A DNA stretch of 64,000 bases from JAJZQZ01 sp963790415. GTDB taxonomy: Bacteria; Actinomycetota; Thermoleophilia; RBG-16-64-13. A model generated the notes under the pieces. The model was given only the letters and a program-made list of their open reading frames with translations. It searched no databases and was not told the origin of the DNA. Every line of letters begins with the position of its first letter. Positions within the stretch are counted from its first letter, which is position 1. Location of the stretch: contig CAWBOK010000001.1 of the NCBI GenBank assembly GCA_963790415.1, positions 62,001 to 126,000 of the forward strand. The letters run 5' to 3'. Made by a program: the position numbers and the translations under genes. Positions 36,104 to 45,639 of this stretch are shown one piece after another.

Positions 36104-37727
36104 CACACCAGGTCTTGACGACGGAACCCCAGCACCGCGAGCACGACCAGGAGTCCACCGAAACCCGCAAGCACCCCCTGGTGATTCCAGCGAAGACCCT
36201 CGATCACGGGATCGCCGTAGCGTGCGAACACCGAGATGCCGGCGGCCCATGCGGGGAGGTGCAGCAACGGGACGATCAACGACGACACGAAATCCGCCAC
36301 CGCCAACCCGCCCACTACCGGAGCCGCCCACGACGGTCGCACCCACGTGCCCACCGCCATACCGAGACTGAAGTAGACCAACACCAACGCGAGTGCCCCC
36401 ACCGTCACACGGCCGAGCACGGCGGCCCCCAACGGCGTCCCGGTGAGACGGCCGACGACGAGTATCACCGCAGAAGCCACGCCGACGGCCATAGCCGCCA
36501 CAATGAGCACCGCTCCGATCCGCGAGAGGAGGAGTCGGCCGCGCCCCAGCGCCGTCGAGAGGCTCAGCATCGGTAGGCCTTCCTGAAGCTCCGCAGCCCA
36601 GCGTCCCACCTGCAGCACCGCGAAGACCGCCAGAGCGGGCGCCACGAACGTACCGAACATGATCGAGGCCAGGAAGCCCGGCCGCATCAGGTCGCCCGCG
36701 AACAGCGCGCCCAGGGCCCCCGCCTGGTCGATCATGTCTTGCAGGGGCTTCCTGAGAGTCGGCTCGATGACGACGATCAGGCTGGAGAAGGCGGCCAATC
36801 CGAACGCCCAGGCGGCGGCGACGCCCACCAGAGACCAGGCATCGCGCAGCAGCGGATCACGCAATCGCCCCCGCGGCCCTGCCGCACTCAGTCGCCGCCG
36901 CGATGTTCGCGCCCGCCGGGTTCCCACGCCCAGATCCCTGCGGGCGAAGAGCGCGACCGCGGCGCCCCACAAGCCGACTCCCACAGCAAGCAAGACAAGG
37001 AGAGCCGGCACATCCACCTCCCACCCCGGCACGAGAGGACGTGACGCCCGGTAGGCCGTGAACGGCGAGATCCAACGCAACGGGGCGAAGAAGGACGAAG
37101 TCCGCGACAGATTGGTGATCAGATAACAGGCGATCATGAGCAGAGCGGTGAAGGCACGCGCGGCGACCCGGCTCCGTGCCCTTTGCGCGATCAGCCCGGC
37201 GCACGCGGCCCACACCCAGGCTACCAACCCCACGCCCAGACCCTGCCAGACGCCGTCGACCACCCTCAGTCCAGCGCCCCCGAGATCGGCACCCACCACG
37301 CCGGCCGCCACCCCGACGGTGCCTATCACCAGGTTGCACACCAGAAGAGCCGCCCCCAGTCCGAGCATGAAGCCTGTCCGCTCCAACGGAGTGCTGAGAG
37401 CCAGATCGGTCGTTCCCCGGGCCTCCTCGCCCGCCGTCATGCGCACCGCAAGCAGCAGGGAGAACACCCCCAAGATGAGGGGCAGGAACCCCAGCGTGCG
37501 CCAGGTGATGAAGCCACCGGCCGTATCCAGGGCGGGGGCGTCGCCCAGCATGGGCTCCAACGAGAGCGCCACGGGCTGCAGACTCGCGGCGAACCGGGCG
37601 GCTTCTTGCGGCGTCCCCGCCTCGGCCACCCAGAAGATGGTGACAAAGGCCACGACCGCCGCGATCCCGATGGTCCAGCCGATCAAGGCCCAGCGCTCGC
37701 GCCTCAGCCACAGGCGGAGCGTCGCGG

Positions 37728-37731
<4 letters not shown>
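36100..37731 (-). CDS. Large ABC exporter permease (two-repeat, 12 helices)
   Basis: A 543-residue integral membrane protein with about 12 helices in two similar halves. It begins MTATLRLWLRRERWALIGWT; the first half contains LAVRMTAGEEARGTTDLALS and the second LSTALGRGRLLLSRIGAVLI. This is the architecture of actinobacterial tetronasin/antibiotic-exporter-type permeases fused from two ABC-2 units. Its GTG overlaps the ATPase stop (GTGA). Substrate unknown; drugs or lipids are usual. Confidence 0.85.
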
Positions 37732-38672
<941 letters not shown>

Positions 38673-38791
38673 GGCCCCTCGGCGATGTCGGTGGGTGCGG
38701 TCACGACATCGCGACGATACGCCCTCGGGCAGTTCGCGTCCAGACCCTGACGCTCTTCGCCGCCGCCCGTCGGTCAGGTATGCTGGCGCGC

Positions 38792-40348
38792 ATGGACGAC
38801 GAGCAACCGGGCGACTCGACTCCGCCGAGCGCTACCGACTCCCAGGCACAATCGGACGCCTTCCCGCGAGGTCCACGACCCCCTGCCCGAATGGCGCACC
38901 GCTCGCGCCCACACCCCGTGCGCCGGCGCCGACTCACCATGGCCGCCGCGATCCTCGTCCTGGTGGCGGTAGCTTCCGCAGCTGCCGGCCTCGCATTGGC
39001 CGAACGGTCAGAGGACAAGCCTCGGCAGGAGACCGCGGTCACGACCAGCCCACGTGGCGGCGATTCCAGTACCGGATCGGCCGCCGCCCCGACCTCGACG
39101 GCGGCGACGACCACGACCCTGCCGCCCGAACCTCCGCACGTCCTGACCGTCAAGACCGACCCGACCAAGGCTCACCTGACCGTCCACCTCTCCGACGGCA
39201 CGACCCTGGAAGGCACCACGCCCTTCAAGCAGACAGTGCCCGGCGGTCGCATCAGCTTGTCACTCAGCGCCGCCGGCCGCAACGACGCCACCCGCGAACT
39301 GAACCTCATCAAAGACCGCACGGTCACCGTGCTGCTCGATCCGAAGGGGCTCCTTCACCGCTCGATCGGCCGCTTCACAACCGGGAGCAATCCGAAGCAG
39401 GTGGCGTTCACGCCGGACGGGAAGGAGATATGGGCCTCGCTCCTAGGTGGGCGAGGGCTGCAGGTGTTCGACAGCGCCGGCAACGAACTCGACGACATCA
39501 CCCTCGGCACGAAGGGCGGCGCCGTCGAGGTCATCTTCACCCGCGACGGCACGACCGCCTACGCCAGTCAGATGGAGACCGCGTCGGTGTTCGAGATCGA
39601 CCGGGTCACCCGGAAGGTGCTGCGGCAGCTGCCCACCAAGGGAGTCTGGACCAAGGTCCTGACCCTCTCCCCCGACGAGAAGACCCTCTACGCCGCCAAC
39701 TGGTCGAGCAACGACGTGTCCGAGATCGACCTGGCGACGGGCACCGTTCTCCGCCGCATCCCCACGGTGGTCACGCCCCGCGGCCTGTACATCACCCCCG
39801 ACGGCGCGCGCATGTATGTGGCGGGCTACGACAACGGGGAGATACAGCGGATCGATCTCAGCACGGGCAAAGGGAAGGTGTTGCTCAAGACCGGCGGAGC
39901 CATGCGGCACATGGTGGGCAACGCCGAGGGCACGCGTCTCTACGCCGACGACATGGCCAAGGACGTAGTCTTCGTAGTGGATCTGACAACCGACACGGTG
40001 ACGCAGTTGGCCAAGACAGACGAGAAACCGAACACCATCGACCTCACCCCTGACGGCCGAGTGCTCTATGTGTCGTGCCGGGGCGAGAACGGCTCGAACT
40101 ACTACCTGCCCGGGCCGGAGTGGGGCTCGGTGGTGGCGATCGACGCCCAGACCGGCCGCATCCTCGACGCCATGGTGGGCGGCAACCAGTGCACCGGCCT
40201 GGACCTCTCCCCCGACGGCAAGATGCTGGCCTTCTCGGATTTCCTCGATGACAAGGTGCGGCTCTACGCGATCCCGCCGACACAGGCACTTCTTGACGGA
40301 GATGGAGGACGGGCGACGACCCACCTGGCCGACATCGCCAAGAACTAG
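38792..40348 (+). CDS. Membrane-anchored seven-bladed beta-propeller (YVTN/WD40-like) with PEGA-like domain
   Basis: About 518 residues. One transmembrane helix near residues 48-72 (MAAAILVLVAVASAAAGLAL) follows an Arg-rich cytoplasmic segment, then a Thr/Ser linker. LTVKTDPTKAHLTVHLSDGT resembles a PEGA stalk. The remainder has repeated YVTN-type blades: AFTPDGKEIWASLLGGRGLQ, TLSPDEKTLYAANWSSNDVS, YITPDGARMYVAGYDNGEIQ, DLTPDGRVLYVSCRGENG, DLSPDGKMLAFSDFLDD. The propeller would face the cell surface. The start is ATG 38792 or 38780; no clear ribosome site. Divergent from the ABC exporter. Function unknown. Confidence 0.8.
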   Translation: MDDEQPGDSTPPSATDSQAQSDAFPRGPRPPARMAHRSRPHPVRRRRLTMAAAILVLVAVASAAAGLALAERSEDKPRQETAVTTSPRGGDSSTGSAAAPTSTAATTTTLPPEPPHVLTVKTDPTKAHLTVHLSDGTTLEGTTPFKQTVPGGRISLSLSAAGRNDATRELNLIKDRTVTVLLDPKGLLHRSIGRFTTGSNPKQVAFTPDGKEIWASLLGGRGLQVFDSAGNELDDITLGTKGGAVEVIFTRDGTTAYASQMETASVFEIDRVTRKVLRQLPTKGVWTKVLTLSPDEKTLYAANWSSNDVSEIDLATGTVLRRIPTVVTPRGLYITPDGARMYVAGYDNGEIQRIDLSTGKGKVLLKTGGAMRHMVGNAEGTRLYADDMAKDVVFVVDLTTDTVTQLAKTDEKPNTIDLTPDGRVLYVSCRGENGSNYYLPGPEWGSVVAIDAQTGRILDAMVGGNQCTGLDLSPDGKMLAFSDFLDDKVRLYAIPPTQALLDGDGGRATTHLADIAKN

Positions 40349-40421
40349 CGGCGTCGCTCGGCGGCACCTCCCGCCCACCGCGCACCCTCCGGATTAGGCG
40401 CTGCTCCGCGGCTCGTCGGCT

Positions 40422-40886
40422 CTACAGCCGCCCCTCCTGCCGCGCCCGCGTGACGTCATCGAGAACCTTCGCGGCATGGCCCTCAGCCTTAACTTTAGGG
40501 TAAACCAGCACGATTGTGCCCTCACCATCGAGCACCACCGTCGCCCGGTTGGCGGACAACGATACATTCTCCTTCAGAACGCCGTAGGCACGGCATACCT
40601 CGCGATCCTGGTCGCTCGCAAGGGGGAACGCGAGCCCGTGTTTCTCGGCAAAGCCCTCAAGCACCTTTGGGGAATCCACCGACATGCCGACGACAGAGAC
40701 CCCGAGAGCCGTGAACGAACCCAGGTGTTGGTTGAACTCAACCGCTTCTGTCGTTCAACCAGAGGTGTTGGCTTTGGGGAAGAAGAACAGCACCACCGGG
40801 CCGGACGCGAGTAAATATGTCAGATCTACTTCGCTTGGGGTGCCGAGCACCTTGAACCGCGGCGCGGGATCACCGACGTTCAGCAT
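40422..40886 (-). CDS. bcp: Selenocysteine-type peroxiredoxin (Bcp/PrxQ family) with in-frame UGA at the peroxidatic site
   Basis: From ATG 40886 (AAGGAGG six bases upstream) the frame runs 154 codons and is interrupted only by TGA at 40755-40757, codon 44. The context is LFFFPKANTSG, UGA, TTEAVEFNQHLG. Bcp proteins read FYPKxxTPGCTxEA here, so UGA replaces the peroxidatic Cys. Thr41 of the TxxC motif and the SANRATVVLD Arg are kept. The usual resolving Cys five residues later is Val49; Cys98 in DREVCRAYGV could resolve. The part after the UGA is normal in length and sequence. If Sec is inserted, the enzyme reduces hydroperoxides. Codons such as TTA and TAT are unusual here, hinting at transfer. 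Confidence 0.85.
40722..40754 (-). promoter_or_regulatory. Candidate bacterial SECIS hairpin
   Basis: Directly after the UGA the mRNA reads 11 bases, then a 5-bp stem GGUUG/CAACC (40743-40739 with 40734-40730) closed by the loop AGUU. An outer CAG/CUG pair lies beyond an internal loop. The distance from UGA to the apical loop is 16 bases and the loop has G at its second position. Both fit published descriptions of bacterial SECIS elements. A competing 8-bp stem (GGTTGAAC with GTTCAACC) would include the UGA itself. SelB binding is not testable from sequence alone. Confidence 0.5.
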
Positions 40887-40897
40887 CAGTCGCCTCC

Positions 40898-41245
40898 TTA
40901 GGCATCGGTCGAGGGCTGGAATCCTATCTGGAACGGCGCCTCAGGCGAGGTATCGACCCGGCCATGGGAGCCTTCATACTTGGCCAGGTTCTCTTGGAGA
41001 GCCTTGACGACGCGCTTCACGTGCCCAGGGCTGACCACGATGCGGGAGACCACCGTGCCCGCCTCACCGACGATCATCGCGAAGTCGAGGATGAACTCCT
41101 CCCGCGTGTGTTGAACCATCATGCTGTTGGCGTAGGCACCACCGCCCACGGCCTCGGACATCCGTACCTTGATCTGCCGCGTCTGCCGATCGGCCGGGTC
41201 TGCTCCCGAACCACCCGGGCCGGCACCCTGCACTCTTCCAGCCAT
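40898..41245 (-). CDS. DUF3467 family protein
   Basis: A 115-residue protein starting at ATG 41245 behind GAGGAGG. The DUF3467 pattern is clear: GGAYANSMMVQHTREEFILD, FAMIVGEAGTVVSRIVVSPG, HVKRVVKALQENLAKYEGSH. The N-terminal 30 residues are Gly/Pro-rich and disordered. Members are small, widespread and uncharacterised. Its stop lies 12 bases before the selenocysteine-peroxiredoxin start, so both are on one transcript. Confidence 0.87.
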   Translation of the reverse strand: MAGRVQGAGPGGSGADPADRQTRQIKVRMSEAVGGGAYANSMMVQHTREEFILDFAMIVGEAGTVVSRIVVSPGHVKRVVKALQENLAKYEGSHGRVDTSPEAPFQIGFQPSTDA

Positions 41246-41360
41246 ACTCTCGTCCTCCTCGTTGGAGATTCCAGATCTCACTGTGACGTACGCCCGCGGG
41301 GCCGTCAACCGGCGCGGGCCGGTGGGCGGGCACGGAGTCGTCGCTCCAGCATGAGTGGGC

Positions 41361-41804
41361 TTATTCTTCGCCGGGGGTGTGGATGGCTATCCCCTCGAAC
41401 CAGGAGTAATGCCTCATGTCGAAGGTGGCGACCCGGGACAACCCAACCTGCCTCATCCAGCAGGCATTGTAGGCGTCGATGAAGTCGAAGGTCGATTCGG
41501 CGTACGCGAGCAAGGCATCGGTCACGAGCTCCAGTTCCGGCAGCGTCAGGCCATCCATGTGGATGACGGCCATCGCCCGCTCCTGCACGTCGGCTCGGGA
41601 CAGGTGATAGTAGGACTCCAGCACCCACACGATCTCGGCCACAACCATGGTGTTGGTGACCAGCCTGACCTCTCCGGCCGCCGCCCGCCGGAAGAGTCCT
41701 TCCACAGCGGCTGCCTGCTCAGGCACGTCGTTCGTGAGGAAGCGCAGGAACACGCTCGTGTCGACGAAGAGCGGGGCGCCCTGAGCAAAGTCAGTCGGAG
41801 TCAC
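41361..41804 (-). CDS. PIN-domain toxin (VapC-like)
   Basis: A 147-residue PIN RNase: PLFVDTSVFLRFLTNDVPEQ with the first Asp, NTMVVAEIVWVLESYYHLSR with the Glu, and STFDFIDAYNACWMRQVGLS plus TFDMRHYSWFEGI with the remaining acidic residues. The GTG at 41804 overlaps the AbrB antitoxin gene by 14 bases. A standard VapC by layout. Confidence 0.9.
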   Translation of the reverse strand: MTPTDFAQGAPLFVDTSVFLRFLTNDVPEQAAAVEGLFRRAAAGEVRLVTNTMVVAEIVWVLESYYHLSRADVQERAMAVIHMDGLTLPELELVTDALLAYAESTFDFIDAYNACWMRQVGLSRVATFDMRHYSWFEGIAIHTPGEE

Positions 41805-42042
41805 CTATCGACCTCCGCGCCTGGTCTCCGATCACCTCAGCCCTGATGGCCGCAAAGTCCTGCGGGCCGTCAACCGGCACGCTGCCCAGCAAAGCGAAGA
41901 TGGAACGGCCTGCCGGGCGCAGTATCAGCTCTCCGGCACGTACCTGGACTATCACGTGGTCGCCCTCGTCGAGATGCAGTTCACGTCTCAGGGCACTTGG
42001 TATGGTGATCTGGCCTCGACGGCCGACACGAAGGCTTGGCAT
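41791..42042 (-). CDS. AbrB/SpoVT-type antitoxin (VapB)
   Basis: An 83-residue protein: MPSLRVGRRGQITIPSALRR then ELHLDEGDHVIVQVRAGELI is the swapped-hairpin AbrB DNA-binding domain, and a tail for toxin binding follows. I start at ATG 42042 with GGGAG six bases upstream; ATG 42075 with GGAGG five bases upstream is an equal alternative that adds 11 residues. It overlaps the PIN toxin gene. The 230 bases to the PadR gene hold nothing I recognise. Confidence 0.88.
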   Translation of the reverse strand: MPSLRVGRRGQITIPSALRRELHLDEGDHVIVQVRAGELILRPAGRSIFALLGSVPVDGPQDFAAIRAEVIGDQARRSIGDSD

Positions 42043-42310
42043 CAGAGTCTCCCTCATATGACTGCGTACTGCCATTGTAGCCTCCATGACGATTCATATC
42101 CACCATTATCCCTAGTGTCCGCATGCCAGGCACTATGCGGACAAGAGGCCATCATGCATGGTGCTGCTGACGCCCATCAAGACGCTGAGGTCTGTGCTGC
42201 ACCATACGTCGAACGGTGTACATTGCGCCCATGCCCGGACATCCGCCGTAGGTATGCGACGTCCGCTGGGGTAGGATAGCCACGTCTCACCCCCGATCGC
42301 GGAGACAGCC

Positions 42311-42784
42311 ATGGCAGAACCGGATACCAGCGGCGGGCCCCCGGCAGTAGAAGCCGACGCCGCCGAAAGTGAAACGTGCGACCTGAATGACTGCTCCTGC
42401 ACGGGCAAGAACATCGGCAAGTTCACGTCACCGGCGGCCCTCCTGGCGATCGCCGAGGCGGGGTGCCTCAGCGGCTACGACATCGCCGAACGCCTGCGCA
42501 GCATGCCCCTTGGCGGCGAGACCGGACCCGACACGGGCGGTCTCTACCGGACGCTGCGGCGCATGGAGCGCTTCAATCTCGTGACCTCGACGTGGGATAC
42601 CGAAGGCGGGGGTCCCGCCCGCCGGCTCTATACCTTGACCAACCTCGGCGATCTCTGTCTGGACCGCTGGAAGGAGACGCTCAAGGCCCATCGGGACGCC
42701 ATCGACGGATACCTGGCCGACTACGAGCGCTGTCGCGCCGCGGAGCAGGTGACCGACAGCGAGGCCGCGCTCAAGGGCGAGTAG
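42311..42784 (+). CDS. PadR-family transcriptional regulator with Cys-rich N-terminus
   Basis: A 157-residue regulator. Residues 22-35 contain three cysteines close together (ETCDLNDCSCTGKN), an N-terminal feature suggesting metal or redox sensing. The winged helix covers FTSPAALLAIAEAGCLSGYD, DTGGLYRTLRRMERFNLV and GPARRLYTLTNLGDLCLD, the PadR pattern. A C-terminal helix serves for dimerisation. It ends tail to tail with the aquaporin gene, overlapping by 14 bases. A candidate palindromic operator stands before the aquaporin. Confidence 0.85.
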   Translation: MAEPDTSGGPPAVEADAAESETCDLNDCSCTGKNIGKFTSPAALLAIAEAGCLSGYDIAERLRSMPLGGETGPDTGGLYRTLRRMERFNLVTSTWDTEGGGPARRLYTLTNLGDLCLDRWKETLKAHRDAIDGYLADYERCRAAEQVTDSEAALKGE

Positions 42785-43523
42785 GAGACCCGCCGTCGAG
42801 AACGGCAGGCCGGGCCGTTCCGGCATCGCGGGTCCGCACTGCAGTCACGGCCCGGACGCGATCACGCCCGAGGAGCGCTTGGTACAACACGGCGGCCACG
42901 ATCGCCCCGACCACCGGTGCCGTGAGGTAGATCCACAGCGAACCCAACTCTCCGGATGCCAGCGCGGGACCGAGAGAGCGGGCGGGGTTCATGGAAGCCC
43001 CCGTCAGCGGACCCGCCCACATGGCTTCCATCGCAACTACCCCGCCGACTATGACGCCCGAAAAGCCTCGCTGGTCCTCCGGCCCCGAGACCACCGCCAT
43101 CACCGCGAGCATCAGGAAGCCGGTCAGCAACACCTCGAGCCCGAACGACTGCCAGAGCCCCGCGATCGGGAGGGTGGCTCCCACCGATGCCACCGGCCCG
43201 AGAATCTCCCGCAGCGCGACTGCCGCGGCGATCGCGCCTGCGCACTGAGCAGCCACGTACGGTGCAACTCGACCCCACGGAAACTGCCCGGTGACTGCCA
43301 GCGCCAGCGTGACGGCGGGGTTGATATGGGCTCTAGATACGCCGCCGAAGATGTAGATGCAGGCCATGACGACCAACCCGAAGGTAAGCGCTACGCCGGT
43401 GTGGTCAGGCGCGCCGGTGGCGGCGGATGTCATGATCGCCCCCGCCCCGGCGAGAACCAGCGCGAACGTACCGACCGCTTCGGCGACATAGGCCTGGGTG
43501 AGATGTATCCGCTCGACGCTCAT
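42771..43523 (-). CDS. Aquaporin / glycerol facilitator (MIP family)
   Basis: A 250-residue channel with six helices and both half-helix motifs: AHINPAVTLALAVTGQFPWG and GASMNPARSLGPALASGELG. The N-terminus YVAEAVGTFALVLAGAGAIM is typical. Residues near the selectivity filter (the second NPA followed by RSLGP) suggest a water-type AqpZ-like channel rather than GlpF, but this is uncertain. GGGGGCTC precedes the ATG. A palindrome lies 15 bases upstream of the start. Confidence 0.93.
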   Translation of the reverse strand: MSVERIHLTQAYVAEAVGTFALVLAGAGAIMTSAATGAPDHTGVALTFGLVVMACIYIFGGVSRAHINPAVTLALAVTGQFPWGRVAPYVAAQCAGAIAAAVALREILGPVASVGATLPIAGLWQSFGLEVLLTGFLMLAVMAVVSGPEDQRGFSGVIVGGVVAMEAMWAGPLTGASMNPARSLGPALASGELGSLWIYLTAPVVGAIVAAVLYQALLGRDRVRAVTAVRTRDAGTARPAVLDGGSPTRP

Positions 43524-43537
43524 GAGCCCCCGCGCCT

Positions 43538-43558
43538 CTATGTGACTACGTCATATAG
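43538..43558. promoter_or_regulatory. Imperfect palindrome upstream of aquaporin (candidate PadR operator)
   Basis: CTATGTGAC TAC GTCATATAG is a 9-3-9 palindrome with one mismatch, 15 bases before the aquaporin start. On the minus strand a TTGGTC, 16 bases, TATATG promoter-like pair ends in it. PadR operators are short AT-containing palindromes of this size. The neighbouring padR is the natural candidate regulator; binding is inferred. Confidence 0.45.
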
Positions 43559-43654
43559 AGCAGCATAGCACCTGACCAAGACTCGGTCGAGGGGGGGACT
43601 GCTACAACGTCGCCGCTCCAGGGGTCTGCATCACGCTTGCGGTACCCCCTTCGC

Positions 43655-43990
43655 TCAGTACAGGCAGGCATCCAGAAGCGACAGAGCTTCCTCCAGAACC
43701 TGCCGCGGTGCCTGCCCGATGTACTTCGCCTTCCTCGCGCGGAAGTCGACCGACTTCACCTGCTCGACCATGACGAAGCCGGCTACAGGCTGATCCGTCG
43801 GAATGGCGACGTGGAAGGGGAAGTCACGGTGCGTGCTGGTAATCGGGCAGACTATGCACAGCCCCGTGTGCGCGTTGAAGAGGTCGTTGCTCACAACCAG
43901 TGCAGGGCGACGCCCACGTTGCTCGTGACCGGACTGGGGATCGAAGGTCAGGGCGATGAAGTCTCCTTTTCGGGGAAGATACTCCGCCAT
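43655..43990 (-). CDS. mazF: MazF/PemK-type endoribonuclease toxin
   Basis: A 111-residue MazF. MAEYLPRKGDFIALTFDPQS, GHEQRGRRPALVVSNDLFNA (the RPALVVS core) and CIVCPITSTHRDFPFHVAIP are diagnostic, as is GFVMVEQVKSVDFRARKAKY. It cuts mRNA at short motifs. The ATG follows the MazE stop directly. Confidence 0.95.
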   Translation of the reverse strand: MAEYLPRKGDFIALTFDPQSGHEQRGRRPALVVSNDLFNAHTGLCIVCPITSTHRDFPFHVAIPTDQPVAGFVMVEQVKSVDFRARKAKYIGQAPRQVLEEALSLLDACLY

Positions 43991-44242
43991 CTACCACACC
44001 TCGCGACCGACCGGCTGTCCCCATTCAAGCTCTCCCGGCTCATATTCCTCAGGGATCCGCTCAACCAGCTCTCGCAAGTCGTGCCCGCCTCGCACGCGAT
44101 GCACCGGTGTCACAACAAGAGCACCGTCACGGACGGCTACCTCCACGGCATCGCCGACGTTGATCTCAACCTCGGAGAGCAATTCCTTGCTTAGACGGAG
44201 ACCCTGGCTGTTGCCCCACTTCTGTACGCGGGTGATCATCAT
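43991..44242 (-). CDS. mazE: MazE/AbrB-type antitoxin
   Basis: An 83-residue protein opening MITRVQKWGNSQGLRLSKEL, the MazE DNA-binding signature (KWGNSxGxRxxK). VEINVGDAVEVAVRDGALVV and a toxin-binding tail (LRELVERIPEEYEPGELEWG) follow. GAGGAGGGGG lies before the double ATG at 44242/44239. It precedes mazF with no gap. Confidence 0.94.
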   Translation of the reverse strand: MMITRVQKWGNSQGLRLSKELLSEVEINVGDAVEVAVRDGALVVTPVHRVRGGHDLRELVERIPEEYEPGELEWGQPVGREVW

Positions 44243-44310
44243 TCCCCCTCCTCAGGCTATCCGAAGTATAGCCGAGCGCGATCACCCCGTCAACGTCCGC
44301 CTAGACCGGC

Positions 44311-45483
44311 CTACCGGCCTGCCCCATCCATCAGCTCGGCGAACTCGCGGAACAGATACAGGCTGTCGTGAGGCCCGGGGCCCGCCTCCGGGTGGTATTG
44401 CACGCAGAAGGCCGGCACGTCGAGCATGCGGAGACCTTCCACCGTGCCGTCGTTCAGGTTCAAGTGGCTCACCTGCACCCGGCCGACGTCGGAGTCCAGC
44501 AGCATGTCGCCGGCCTCGATGGCCGCTAGGCCACCCCCACGCTCCAGCGTGCTCGACACCACCTGCGGCGGCGCCACGGCGAAGCCGTGATTCTGGCTGG
44601 TGATCTCGACGCGATCGCGCAGGTAGTTCTTGACCGGGTGGTTGATCCCCCGGTGGCCGAATCGCAGCTTGTAGGTGGATAGGCCGACAGCGAGGGCCAT
44701 CAGTTGGTGGCCCAGACAGATCCCGAACACCGGCACCTTGCCGAGCAATCCCCGGATGCACTCCACGGCGTAGTCCACCGGCTCGGGGTCGCCCGGGCCG
44801 TTAGAAAGGAAGACGCCGTCGGGCTCCAGGGCCATCACCTGGGCGGCGGTCCAGGTGGCCGGCACCACGGTCACGCGACAGGCGGCCTCGAGCAGGTTCT
44901 TGAGGATCGACCGCTTGATGCCGTAGTCGAAGGCCACCACCTGGTAGCGGGCCCCCGTGGTGCTGTAGGAAATGGGTTCGCGACAGGTCACGTTCCGCAC
45001 CAGGTCGCGGCCGGTGAGCGACGGATACGCGCGGGTCTCTTCGAGGAGCGCGTTCACCTGCAGGTCGTCGCCGCCCGCCACGCACGCGGTCATGGCTCCC
45101 TTCTCGCGGATGTGGCGGGTGAGCGCCCGGGTGTCGATCCCTCCCACACCCACGATCCCCCGGTCCTGCAGCCAGCCGACCCAGGGCTCTGGGCAGGTGC
45201 GGTTCCAGTTGGTGTCCTTGATCTCGCGCACCACGATGGCTCGGGAGTGGACGCGATCGGACTCCTGCAGGTGACCCGCGGCCCCATAGTTGCCGATCAT
45301 GGGATAGGTGAACGTCACCATCTGCCCGTGATACGAGGGGTCGGTGGTCACTTCCTGGTAGCCGGTCATCCCGGTGTTGAAGACGATCTCACCGAAGATC
45401 TTGCCCGGCGCGGCAAAGCCGAATCCCGAGAACACGGCGCCGTCCTCGAGCACCACGTAGCCCGGCGTGTCGCTCCTATACAC
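44311..45483 (-). CDS. carA: Carbamoyl-phosphate synthase small (glutaminase) subunit
   Basis: A 390-residue class I glutaminase that supplies ammonia for carbamoyl phosphate in pyrimidine and arginine synthesis. The N-terminal domain has VFNTGMTGYQEVTTDPSYHG and GIVGVGGIDTRALTRHIREK; the glutaminase has the Cys in VPVFGICLGHQLMALAVG and the His/Glu in FCVQYHPEAGPGPHDS. Start: GTG 45483 with GAGAGGGG upstream; longer in-frame starts to 45594 lack sites. The large subunit carB is not next to it, because mazEF lies downstream. Part of a scattered pyrimidine set with pyrC, pyrB and pyrR on the same strand. Confidence 0.95.
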   Translation of the reverse strand: MYRSDTPGYVVLEDGAVFSGFGFAAPGKIFGEIVFNTGMTGYQEVTTDPSYHGQMVTFTYPMIGNYGAAGHLQESDRVHSRAIVVREIKDTNWNRTCPEPWVGWLQDRGIVGVGGIDTRALTRHIREKGAMTACVAGGDDLQVNALLEETRAYPSLTGRDLVRNVTCREPISYSTTGARYQVVAFDYGIKRSILKNLLEAACRVTVVPATWTAAQVMALEPDGVFLSNGPGDPEPVDYAVECIRGLLGKVPVFGICLGHQLMALAVGLSTYKLRFGHRGINHPVKNYLRDRVEITSQNHGFAVAPPQVVSSTLERGGGLAAIEAGDMLLDSDVGRVQVSHLNLNDGTVEGLRMLDVPAFCVQYHPEAGPGPHDSLYLFREFAELMDGAGR

Positions 45484-45517
45484 CCTAGCGCCCCTCTCAC
45501 TGATCGGAATCCGCCGC

Positions 45518-45535
45518 GCCTCCGCGGTTGGAGGC
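45518..45535 (-). promoter_or_regulatory. Hairpin in the carA leader
   Basis: GCCTCC and GGAGGC pair as a 6-bp stem around a hexaloop, 35 bases before the carA GTG. It sits where a leader attenuator could act. It does not match the PyrR-binding-loop consensus as I know it, so its role is undefined. Confidence 0.3.
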
Positions 45536-45639
45536 ACGAAACGCTCGAAAGCGCGGTTATCGTACCACCGGCCGTTACATAAGAGCTCTCTCATGTGCCC
45601 CTCATCGATGTCTTATGCCCAGATCCCATTCTGTTGTAT

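Noticed and set aside
40755..40757. TGA in the peroxiredoxin as a nonsense mutation or sequencing error
   Set aside because: It sits precisely at the catalytic Cys codon in an otherwise intact gene with a suitable hairpin behind it, and the other errors in this window are insertions, not substitutions. Still listed as the main alternative.
45518..45535. PyrR-binding loop before carA
   Set aside because: A 6-bp hairpin exists but lacks the conserved PyrR loop sequence, so it is only listed as an undefined hairpin.
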